Positions 13,550-19,037 of a stretch of DNA of 19,037 nt are shown in pieces; within the stretch, counting starts at the first letter, position 1; each line of letters opens with the position of its first letter. Made by a program: the position numbers and the translations under genes. Source of the DNA: an uncultured Oscillospiraceae bacterium. Lineage in GTDB: Bacteria; Bacillota; Clostridia; UBA1212; SIG427. The stretch spans positions 1 through 19,037 of the forward strand of contig CABQMV010000024.1 in the NCBI GenBank assembly GCA_902465325.1. Direction: 5' to 3'. The notes below the pieces were generated by a model. That model was not told where the DNA came from, did not search any database, and saw only the letters and a list, made by a program, of their open reading frames with translations.

Positions 13550-14152
13550 CATGATACTCTGAAATGTCTCTTTTATTTCTTCCATTGAGACCTTCTGACT
13601 GTTTGTAAAGAGTGCCAACGTATAAAGGCGCTCTTTTTTTGAAGCAAATCCCTGCATTGCCTTTACTGCTTCTGTGGGGACAGAGTTGCCCTGGAGTCCG
13701 TTTGAAGGGGGCTCTGCTGATATTGTATATTCCCAGGTAATGGCCGGGAGCTTTCCCATAGAGGCGGTATCTTGTATAAAGCTGTTTATACTGGCGGATT
13801 TATATCTTCCTGTATTTTTAACATATTGTTCCAATCCATTCTGTGAGGACAACTCTGTCCCCACGTAAATAATTTCAAAATAGCCGTAGATCAGACCGTC
13901 GCTGCGTTTTAGATTCAGATGGTATTCTATTTCATTGCCCTCAAAGCTTTCCGGCTCTGCGGAAAAACCGGAAGGCAGTGTGAATTGCGGTCCCTGATCC
14001 GTTATGAACTCTGTCCCCTTGGAAACGGTTCTGACGGAAAGGGTGTTTTCGGGTCCGGCGGCTATTACAATAAGAAGAAAAATGCCCCAGGCCAGGATTA
14101 GTCCCAGAGCGAATTTCAGTGCAGAAGTAAAATTGCGGTTTACAGAACTCAT
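13532..14152 (-). CDS. Membrane-anchored protein, PsbP-like fold suspected, function unknown
   Basis: 206 residues from the ATG at 14152, chosen because GGTGAT stands six bases before it; an ATG at 14164 and a TTG at 14194 (no binding site) would add 4 and 14 residues. Residues about 10-32 form one membrane helix (LGLILAWGIFLLIVIAA), leaving the rest outside. The exported part has FTLPSGFSAEP, an ITWEY segment, then KKERLYTLALF and EEIKETFQSIMSSF at the end. This pattern resembles Mog1/PsbP-like domains of Gram-positive exported proteins, but that is an impression, not a match. Three in-frame copies of the dispersed repeat lie within it (encoding GTEF, GTEL and NSVP), a strikingly high load. 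The 3' end overlaps nth. It faces spoVM divergently. Confidence 0.8.
   Translation of the reverse strand: MSSVNRNFTSALKFALGLILAWGIFLLIVIAAGPENTLSVRTVSKGTEFITDQGPQFTLPSGFSAEPESFEGNEIEYHLNLKRSDGLIYGYFEIIYVGTELSSQNGLEQYVKNTGRYKSASINSFIQDTASMGKLPAITWEYTISAEPPSNGLQGNSVPTEAVKAMQGFASKKERLYTLALFTNSQKVSMEEIKETFQSIMSSFIF
13607..13640 (+). terminator. Intrinsic terminator for nth embedded in the opposing coding sequence
   Basis: AAAGAGTGCC (13607-13616) pairs with GGCGCTCTTT (13627-13636), ten pairs with one G.U, a 10-base loop and a further TTTT. It lies 57 bases after the nth stop on the nth strand, and inside codons for KKERLYTLALF of the minus-strand gene. Confidence 0.8.
13674..13688 (+). repeat. 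Dispersed short repeat copy in the PsbP-like gene (copy 1)
   Basis: GTGGGGACAGAGTTG contains the exact core at 13676-13687 on the plus strand. In the gene, which runs on the minus strand, it is read as Asn-Ser-Val-Pro, the opposite orientation to the other two copies in the same gene. Confidence 0.75.
13851..13865 (-). repeat. Dispersed short repeat copy in the PsbP-like gene (copy 2)
   Basis: Plus-strand AACTCTGTCCCCACG holds the exact core at 13851-13862. On the coding strand it is CGTGGGGACAGAGTT, read as Val-Gly-Thr-Glu-Leu. Confidence 0.75.
14006..14018 (-). repeat. Dispersed short repeat copy in the PsbP-like gene (copy 3)
   Basis: Plus-strand GAACTCTGTCCCC holds the exact core at 14007-14018. 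On the coding strand it is read as Lys-Gly-Thr-Glu-Phe, in the same frame as copy 2. Confidence 0.75.
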
Positions 14153-14310
14153 CTTGATCACCATATCCTTATTTAACCCTATCGCTTGCGGCAAACAATT
14201 TCCGACGTATAAAAATTACATAGTCCTCTCAGGAAATATATTTTGCATACTCACACATTATGCCTAAAAATAATATGCTGTTAATGAAAGCTGAATAAAT
14301 GAGGTGGCCT

Positions 14311-14400
14311 ATGAAAATCGTAGTGATCAAAGCTCCGTCTTTCCTAGGAGCAATTTTACGTAAGGCGTTTGGTATTAAAAAAATTCAGGGAGCGGGGTAA
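14311..14400 (+). CDS. spoVM: Stage V sporulation protein M (29 residues)
   Basis: A 29-residue amphipathic peptide beginning MKIVVIKAPSFLGAILRKAF. Bacillus SpoVM (26 residues) has the same plan: MK, then IK at 6-7, Pro at 9, FLG at 11-13 and a basic amphipathic helix. It binds the convex face of the forespore membrane and anchors SpoIVA for coat assembly. P9, important for curvature recognition in Bacillus, is conserved. GAGGTGG at 14301-14307 precedes the ATG. It lies next to and converges on rpmB, an arrangement I recall from Bacillus. Upstream, ATATT (14238-14242) and CATTATG (14256-14262), 13 bases apart, loosely resemble a sigma-E promoter; this is weak. The gene shows that the host belongs to a spore-forming lineage. 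Confidence 0.88.
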   Translation: MKIVVIKAPSFLGAILRKAFGIKKIQGAG

Positions 14401-14427
14401 GCGCTTCCTAACTGGAATGGCGGCGAA

Positions 14428-14466
14428 ACAGAAAAAAGCCACAAAAGCAAAAAGGCCTTCGTGACT
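14428..14466 (-). terminator. Intrinsic terminator of rpmB
   Basis: On the minus strand AGTCACGAAGGC pairs with GCTTTTGTGGCT (plus 14455-14466 and 14437-14448), twelve pairs including several G.U, with a 6-base loop, followed by TTTTTTCTG. It starts 23 bases after the rpmB stop and also separates it from the convergent spoVM. Confidence 0.8.
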
Positions 14467-14488
14467 TGATTATGTTCTCCGATGATCT

Positions 14489-14689
14489 TTAGATAGCACG
14501 GGTAACTTTACCGGATCTTAAACAGGAGGTACATACATGAGCATATCTGGGAGTACCCTTATCTAAAATCTTTACCCTTCTCACGTTGGGCTTCCAGTTT
14601 CTCTTAGCGCGCCTGCTGACCTGAGAACGAGTGATGCTGATGTGACGACCGAACAACATGTCCTTATTACAAAACTCACATCTTGCCAT
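14489..14689 (-). CDS. rpmB: Ribosomal protein bL28, zinc-binding form
   Basis: Small protein of the large ribosomal subunit, 66 residues. It begins MARCEFCNK and has the family's N-x-x-FGRHIS-like and RRAKRNWKPNVRRVKI segments. Two CxxC pairs, C4/C7 and C53/C56, mark the zinc-binding (C+) version; many Firmicutes also keep a zinc-free paralogue used in zinc shortage. AAGGAGGTG just before the ATG is a very strong ribosome binding site. It is transcribed alone from its own promoter and has its own terminator. Confidence 0.97.
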   Translation of the reverse strand: MARCEFCNKDMLFGRHISITRSQVSRRAKRNWKPNVRRVKILDKGTPRYAHVCTSCLRSGKVTRAI

Positions 14690-14729
14690 TTACAACACCT
14701 CCTTGATGAATTTCTAAACAGCGAAAGTC

Positions 14730-14759
14730 ATTATACTACAATTTGTGGTAAGATTGCAA
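14730..14759 (-). promoter_or_regulatory. Promoter of rpmB
   Basis: On the minus strand TTGCAA (plus 14754-14759) and TATAAT (plus 14730-14735) are 18 bases apart, about 40 bases ahead of the rpmB start. Confidence 0.75.
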
Positions 14760-14844
14760 GAGGTATTTTTAAAAATATCGCCTGATGATAAGAGCGCCGT
14801 AGCGGATAGGCAGGGGCCGTTCTTGTTGTCGGGCAATATTTTTT

Positions 14845-14864
14845 GACTTTAACTGACTTTAACT
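14845..14864 (+). repeat. 10-bp tandem repeat abutting the hrcA promoter
   Basis: GACTTTAACT occurs twice without a gap (14845-14854 and 14855-14864), ending one base before the -35 box. The rest of the rpmB-hrcA spacer (about 14765-14840) holds some weak inverted pairing but nothing I can assign. Confidence 0.7.
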
Positions 14865-14865
14865 A

Positions 14866-14894
14866 TTGACAATTCAAATAGATGGGTGTATATT
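14866..14894 (+). promoter_or_regulatory. Sigma-A promoter of the hrcA-grpE-dnaK-dnaJ operon
   Basis: A consensus TTGACA (14866-14871) and TATATT (14889-14894) are 17 bases apart. Transcription should begin at about 14901, immediately before the CIRCE element. Confidence 0.9.
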
Positions 14895-14905
14895 ACATAC
14901 AGTTG

Positions 14906-14932
14906 TTAGCACTCAAATCAAAGGAGTGCTAA
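14906..14932. promoter_or_regulatory. CIRCE operator (HrcA binding site)
   Basis: TTAGCACTC (14906-14914) and GAGTGCTAA (14924-14932) form the perfect inverted repeat with the standard 9-base spacer. HrcA bound here blocks transcription; on heat shock, GroEL-dependent folding of HrcA fails and the operon is released. Confidence 0.98.
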
Positions 14933-14983
14933 TACTAAAAAGACAGAGACGGTTTGGTACTTGAGAAAGAGAGGTGAATGGGT

Positions 14984-16075
14984 ATGAGCAGCAGTCGAAA
15001 TACAGAGCATTTTGAAAATGACCAGTTAGATGAAAGAAAACGTAGTATTTTAAAGGCCATTATAGACGATTATGTCAGCAGTGCGGAGCCGGTAGGGTCC
15101 AGGACGATTGCCAGAAAAAGCGACATGGGACTCAGCCCGGCCACCATCAGGAACGAAATGGCGGACCTGGAAGAAATGGGATACCTGACCCAGCCCCATG
15201 CGTCTGCAGGCAGAATTCCTTCTGATAAAGGATATCGGGCGTATGTCAATGATATTTTGAATATACAAGACAGTGAAATGGGGGATCTGCGGAAATTACA
15301 GGAATATCTGGAGACAAAAATCAGTGAGTTTCATGATATGATAAAAATTGCCTCCGGGCTGTTGTCCAGAATTACCCCCTATACAGCAGTTTCTATGGTA
15401 TCCTCAGTAAATACGCTGACGGTAAAGGCCGTGCAGCTGGTTCCAATAGAGAGAGGAAAGGCCCTTGCCGTTGTGGTGATGTCCAATGATGCGATTAAAA
15501 ATAAACTGGTGCTGTTGGATACTACTGTAACACCGGAGACGGTTCTGCGGCTGTCGAATATAGTAAACGAACAGTTTGCCGGTTTAACTGCCGAGACAGT
15601 AAGGAAGTTTAGCATAAATGACCTTATGCTTTTGATGGGCAGCGAGAATCTGAGGATTCTTCCTTTGATAGACGGGGCGCTGGACTGTATTGCTCAGTGT
15701 GATGATACAGAGGTTTATCACGAAGGGGATTCCAATCTGCTGATTCATCCTGAGTTTGGCGATATTGCCAAGGCCAAAGCTATGCTGGAGGTGTTGCATC
15801 AGGACGATATGCTGAAGGATATTTTTAGTTCCGATGACAGTCCTGGCGGCCTGACAATAAGAATCGGGTCGGAGAATCCAAAGGAAGAGATTTCAGACTG
15901 CTCGGTGATATCTGCTACCTACAGTATAAACGATACCTGTATCGGCACGATAGGCGTGCTGGGACCTAAGCGTATGAATTATGCCAAGGTAATATCGGCT
16001 CTGGAGTACATTAAACGAAAGCTGAACCGCGAGGTTAACCGTATAAGTGAAGACCGCGTGAGAAAGAATGAATAA
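14984..16075 (+). CDS. hrcA: Heat-inducible transcription repressor HrcA
   Basis: Repressor of class I heat-shock genes. The ATG at 14984 is preferred over one at 14978 because GAGAGGTGA (14969-14977) is properly spaced only from the former; this gives 363 residues. The N-terminal winged helix (about 15-85) has SAEPVGSRTIARK, the helix LSPATIRNEMADLEEMG and the wing HASAGRIPSDKGYR, all signature HrcA segments. The C-terminal GAF-like dimer domain follows, with the final GPKRMNYAKVISALEYI. Being first in the operon behind CIRCE it represses itself. grpE begins 16 bases after its stop. Confidence 0.97.
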   Translation: MSSSRNTEHFENDQLDERKRSILKAIIDDYVSSAEPVGSRTIARKSDMGLSPATIRNEMADLEEMGYLTQPHASAGRIPSDKGYRAYVNDILNIQDSEMGDLRKLQEYLETKISEFHDMIKIASGLLSRITPYTAVSMVSSVNTLTVKAVQLVPIERGKALAVVVMSNDAIKNKLVLLDTTVTPETVLRLSNIVNEQFAGLTAETVRKFSINDLMLLMGSENLRILPLIDGALDCIAQCDDTEVYHEGDSNLLIHPEFGDIAKAKAMLEVLHQDDMLKDIFSSDDSPGGLTIRIGSENPKEEISDCSVISATYSINDTCIGTIGVLGPKRMNYAKVISALEYIKRKLNREVNRISEDRVRKNE

Positions 16076-16091
16076 GTGGGAGGACAGACAG

Positions 16092-16694
16092 ATGGAAGAA
16101 GAAAAAAAGGATATACCGGAGGAAGTATCTGCTGCGGCAGAGACAGAAGCGCCGGACCTTTCTGAGGAAAACGGTGAAAATACGGCCAGCGGCAAAAAGG
16201 GATTTGCGGGCAAGAAAAAGGCTTCCGGAAACAGCAAAGAGCTGAAGAAGCTAAAAGAAGAGTTAGACCAGATCAAGGCAGAGCTGGAGGAGAGCCAAAA
16301 CCGTTATATGCGGTTAGCGGCTGAATACGATAATTATAAGAAGCGCACAGCCAAGGAGCTGGATGCCCGGTATTCAGATGCGAAATTAGATATTATGAAG
16401 GAAATTCTGCCAGTACTGGACAATTTTGAAAGAGGTCTTGCCGCAGAATGCAGTGACAGTGCATATAAAGAAGGCGTTGTGCTTATATTTAAACAGTTTA
16501 CGGATCTGCTTGCCCAACAGGGCGTAACAGAAATAGAAGCTGTCGGTCAGCCCTTCGATCCGAATCTTCACAATGCGGTTATGCATGTAGAGGATGAGAC
16601 TCTGGGCGACAATACGGTGGCGGAGGTTTTCATGAAGGGGTATAAACAGGGTGATAAAGTCCTCAGACACAGCATGGTAAAGGTTGCGAACTGA
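16092..16694 (+). CDS. grpE: Nucleotide exchange factor GrpE
   Basis: Co-chaperone that releases ADP from DnaK. GGGAGGA at 16078-16084 spaced seven bases from 16092 decides this start over an ATG at 16068 overlapping hrcA; the protein has 200 residues. The first 50 residues are acidic and disordered, followed by a Lys-rich patch and a long coiled coil (about 55-100, ELKKLKEELDQIKAELEE), then RYMRLAAEYDNYKKR, VLDNFERGL and the C-terminal beta domain with VGQPFDPNLHNAVMHVED and GYKQGDKVLRHSMVKV. It lies between hrcA and dnaK, the usual clostridial order. Confidence 0.97.
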   Translation: MEEEKKDIPEEVSAAAETEAPDLSEENGENTASGKKGFAGKKKASGNSKELKKLKEELDQIKAELEESQNRYMRLAAEYDNYKKRTAKELDARYSDAKLDIMKEILPVLDNFERGLAAECSDSAYKEGVVLIFKQFTDLLAQQGVTEIEAVGQPFDPNLHNAVMHVEDETLGDNTVAEVFMKGYKQGDKVLRHSMVKVAN

Positions 16695-16740
16695 GGAATT
16701 CACATAAAATAGTTAATTACAAATTTAGGAGGTATATAAT

Positions 16741-18600
16741 ATGGCAAAGGTAATTGGGATTGATTTGGGAACAACAAACTCTTGCGTAGCCGTAATGGAA
16801 GGCGGAGAGCCTGTTGTCATAGCCAATGCGGAGGGGGCCAGAACGACTCCTTCGGTAGTAGCGTTTACAAAAGCGGCAGGAGATAAAAGCAGTGAGAGAC
16901 TGGTTGGCGATGTGGCCAAAAGGCAGGCTGTTACCAATCCTGAACGGACAATTATTTCCATAAAAAGAGATATGGGTACCGATCGGAGAGTGGAAATAGA
17001 CGGAAAGAAGTATACGCCTCAGGAAATTTCTGCTATTATTCTGCAGAAGCTAAAGGCAGATGCAGAGAGCTATCTGGGAGAGACGGTATCCCAGGCGGTT
17101 ATTACGGTTCCTGCCTATTTCAGCGATTCTCAGAGACAGGCTACAAAGGATGCGGGCCGGATTGCTGGTCTGGAGGTGCTCAGAATTGTTAACGAGCCGA
17201 CTGCGGCTGCATTGGCCTACGGTTTGGATAAGGAGCATGAGCAGAAAATCATGGTGTATGACCTGGGCGGCGGTACCTTTGATGTATCCATCCTGGAAAT
17301 CGGCGACGGCGTTTTTGAGGTGTTGGCCACCAACGGCGATACCCGGTTAGGCGGCGATGATTTTGATAAAAAAATTATAGATTATCTGGTGGATACCTTT
17401 AAAAAGGAAAACGGTATTGATCTTACTCAGGATAAAATGGCTATGCAGAGATTAAAGGAAGCTGCGGAGAAGGCTAAAATAGAACTGTCTGGCGTGATGG
17501 CCACTACTGTGAACCTCCCCTATATTACAGCGGATGCCACTGGTCCTAAGCATATGAATATTGAGCTTTCCAGAGCAAAGTTTGATGAAATGACATCCGA
17601 TTTGGTAGAGAGAACCATGGGGCCTACCAGACAGGCCATGAAGGATGCAGGTCTCAATCCGGACCAGATCAGTAAGATTTTGCTGGTAGGCGGTTCCACC
17701 CGTATCCCTGCCGTACAGGATGCCGTTAAGAAATATCTTGGCAAGGATCCTTTTAAGGGTATTAACCCTGACGAGTGTGTTGCAGTGGGTGCCGCTATTC
17801 AGGCCGGCGTGCTCACAGGAGATGTGAAAGATTTGCTGCTTCTGGATGTTACGCCTCTTTCACTGGGTATTGAAACAATGGGCGGCGTGTTTACCAAGCT
17901 GATTGAAAGAAATACCACGATTCCTACTAAAAAAAGCCAGATTTTCTCTACTGCTGCCGATAACCAGACCAGCGTAGATGTGCACGTCCTTCAGGGTGAG
18001 CGTGAGCTGGCTGCCTATAACAAAACGCTGGGACGGTTCCAGCTGTCAGGCATTATGCCGGCTCCTCGGGGCGTACCCCAGATTGAAGTTACCTTTGATA
18101 TTGATGCCAACGGCATCGTAAATGTATCAGCTAAGGATATGGGAACTGGAGTGGAACAGAAAATTACCATTACGGCTTCTAGCAATCTGTCTGAAGAGGA
18201 TATTCAGAAGGCGGTAAAGGATGCAGAGGCTTTTGCTGCACAGGATAAAGCAGCTAAGGAGTCTGTTGAGGTAAAGAATAATGCAGACAGCGCTGTCTAT
18301 CAGGCAGAGAAGACTATCAAGGATTTGGGTGATAAACTGGATGCTGCCGACAAGTCCAATCTGGAGGCAGAGATCCAAAAGGTAAAGGATGCCATTGCCG
18401 CCAATGATACGGAGAAAATGAAGACAGCGACCGAGGGTCTGCAGCAGGCGTTTTATAAAATATCTGAGAAGATATACCAGCAGAATCCCGGTGCCGCAGC
18501 CGGCGCACAGGGTCAGGCCGGACCGGAGGCCTCTGCTTCACAGGATGAGAACGTATACGATGCAGACTATAAAGTAGTAGACGATGACGATAAGAAGTAA
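16741..18600 (+). CDS. dnaK: Molecular chaperone DnaK (Hsp70)
   Basis: ATP-dependent chaperone of 619 residues, preceded by AGGAGGT. The ATPase domain (about 1-360) has IGIDLGTTNSCVAVMEG, VPAYFSDSQRQATKDAGRIAG, the phosphate-2 segment VYDLGGGTFDVS and LVGGSTRIPAVQ. The hydrophobic linker DLLLLDVTP leads to the substrate-binding domain, with the lid from about 490 on. A Gly/Ala/Gln-rich stretch (AAAGAQGQAG) comes before the acidic tail ending VVDDDDKK, which replaces the EEVD-like end of other groups. Length fits Gram-positive DnaK, which lacks an insert found in Proteobacteria. It works with GrpE and DnaJ encoded on either side. Confidence 0.99.
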   Translation: MAKVIGIDLGTTNSCVAVMEGGEPVVIANAEGARTTPSVVAFTKAAGDKSSERLVGDVAKRQAVTNPERTIISIKRDMGTDRRVEIDGKKYTPQEISAIILQKLKADAESYLGETVSQAVITVPAYFSDSQRQATKDAGRIAGLEVLRIVNEPTAAALAYGLDKEHEQKIMVYDLGGGTFDVSILEIGDGVFEVLATNGDTRLGGDDFDKKIIDYLVDTFKKENGIDLTQDKMAMQRLKEAAEKAKIELSGVMATTVNLPYITADATGPKHMNIELSRAKFDEMTSDLVERTMGPTRQAMKDAGLNPDQISKILLVGGSTRIPAVQDAVKKYLGKDPFKGINPDECVAVGAAIQAGVLTGDVKDLLLLDVTPLSLGIETMGGVFTKLIERNTTIPTKKSQIFSTAADNQTSVDVHVLQGERELAAYNKTLGRFQLSGIMPAPRGVPQIEVTFDIDANGIVNVSAKDMGTGVEQKITITASSNLSEEDIQKAVKDAEAFAAQDKAAKESVEVKNNADSAVYQAEKTIKDLGDKLDAADKSNLEAEIQKVKDAIAANDTEKMKTATEGLQQAFYKISEKIYQQNPGAAAGAQGQAGPEASASQDENVYDADYKVVDDDDKK

Positions 18601-18619
18601 GGCAGGATGACAGTAATCG

Positions 18620-18664
18620 GCAATGGCCCTTTGCTCAGAAAAGCGAGGGGTCATTGCGTGTTTT
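18620..18664 (+). terminator. Strong hairpin between dnaK and dnaJ (partial terminator or mRNA stabiliser)
   Basis: GCAATGGCCCTTTGCT (18620-18635) pairs with AGCGAGGGGTCATTGC (18642-18657), sixteen pairs with three G.U and a 6-base loop, followed by GTGTTTT. The U-run is short, so this may only reduce read-through to dnaJ or protect the 3' end of the dnaK message. The remaining spacer to 18762 holds a weak promoter-like pair (TTGATA at 18718-18723) and nothing else evident. Confidence 0.7.
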
Positions 18665-18762
18665 AAGATTGTAAGGGCCTGAGGCGTTTTTACTGCTTCC
18701 AGGGACGGGAGTGGATTTTGATACAGAGCCCGCGGCGAATTTAATAAAGCATGGAGAATATT

Positions 18763-19037
18763 ATGGCGGATAAGCGCGATTATTACGAAGTCCTAGGTGT
18801 CTCAAAGTCGGCCTCGGACGATGAAATAAAAAAAGCATACAGAAAGGTTGCGAAAAAATATCATCCTGATCTGAATCCCGGCAACAAAGAGGCAGAGGCC
18901 AAGTTTAAAGAGGCCGGAGAAGCCTACGAGGTTTTGGGGGACAAGGAGAAGCGGGCGAAATACGACCAGTTTGGCCACGCGGCTTTTGATCCCAGTATGG
19001 GCGGCGGAGGTTCGTACAGCGGAGGCTTTGGCGGCGG
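18763..19037 (+). CDS. dnaJ: Chaperone DnaJ, N-terminal part (cut by window end)
   Basis: J-domain co-chaperone that stimulates DnaK ATPase. The first 91 codons are present. The J domain (about 5-70) begins KRDYYEVLGVSKSASDDEIK and carries HPD at 34-36; the Gly-rich G/F region starts at about residue 80 (MGGGGSYSGGFGG). GGAG six bases before 18763 fixes this start; an in-frame ATG at 18751 lies in the binding site. The full protein would continue past the window with zinc-finger and C-terminal domains, not seen here. Confidence 0.97.
   Translation, partial: MADKRDYYEVLGVSKSASDDEIKKAYRKVAKKYHPDLNPGNKEAEAKFKEAGEAYEVLGDKEKRAKYDQFGHAAFDPSMGGGGSYSGGFGG

Noticed and set aside
14153..14194. TTG start adding 14 residues to the PsbP-like protein
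   Set aside because: No ribosome binding site stands before it, while the downstream ATG codons are better placed against the membrane helix.
16068..16091. grpE start overlapping the hrcA stop
   Set aside because: GGGAGGA is correctly spaced from 16092 and would lie inside the coding region if 16068 were used.
1..19037. CRISPR array, tRNA or rRNA genes, integrase, transposase, toxin-antitoxin or anti-phage genes
   Set aside because: I looked on both strands and found none; the short repeats are not regularly spaced with unique spacers.

Overview
The window looks like chromosomal DNA from a low-to-moderate GC, Gram-positive, endospore-forming member of the Clostridia, most likely Lachnospiraceae-like. 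The reasons are a tRNA-Ile T-box in front of ileS, strong AGGAGG-type ribosome binding sites, a perfect CIRCE operator in front of hrcA-grpE-dnaK-dnaJ, a spoVM gene beside rpmB, and a long IleRS of the kind common in Clostridia. The assignment rests on gene content and sequence feel, not on a search. Most of the window is core housekeeping; there is no phage, integron, CRISPR array, IS element, rRNA or tRNA.

Layout. Positions 1-1000: possible tail of an upstream gene, a small secreted protein with two cysteines (82-525) and a small winged-helix-like protein (546-917), then a terminator. 1072-4575: sigma-A promoter, T-box riboswitch, ileS and terminator. 4600-5105: a spacer with two tandem copies of a short repeat, then a murA fragment cut off just after its catalytic cysteine. 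5098-8373: polA and coaE, ending in a hairpin shared with the convergent gene. 8392-10465 (minus): ychF followed by a lipoprotein amidase. 10528-13549: promoter, OmpR-family response regulator, sensor kinase and nth, packed as one operon. 13532-14152 (minus): a membrane-anchored protein of unknown function whose 3' end overlaps nth. 14311-14400: spoVM, 29 codons, too short for most ORF callers. 14489-14689 (minus): rpmB. 14866-19037: the heat-shock operon hrcA-grpE-dnaK-dnaJ, with dnaJ cut by the window end.

How genes work together. hrcA-grpE-dnaK-dnaJ is the classical HrcA/CIRCE-controlled chaperone set. ileS is controlled by uncharged tRNA-Ile. The response regulator and kinase form a cognate pair. 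polA and nth serve DNA repair, and spoVM together with possibly the amidase points to sporulation or wall remodelling.

The main unexplained signal is a short dispersed repeat with core GGGGACAGAGTT (reverse AACTCTGTCCCC). It occurs six times exactly and at least once more with one mismatch, often as CATGGGGACAGAGTTG after a T-run. Copies sit in spacers, side by side in front of the murA fragment, and in frame inside polA and the 13532-14152 gene (three copies). The core carries no stop codon in any of its six frames. Other points are the murA deletion joined to polA with a possible junction promoter, and an intrinsic terminator for nth embedded in the coding sequence of the opposing gene.
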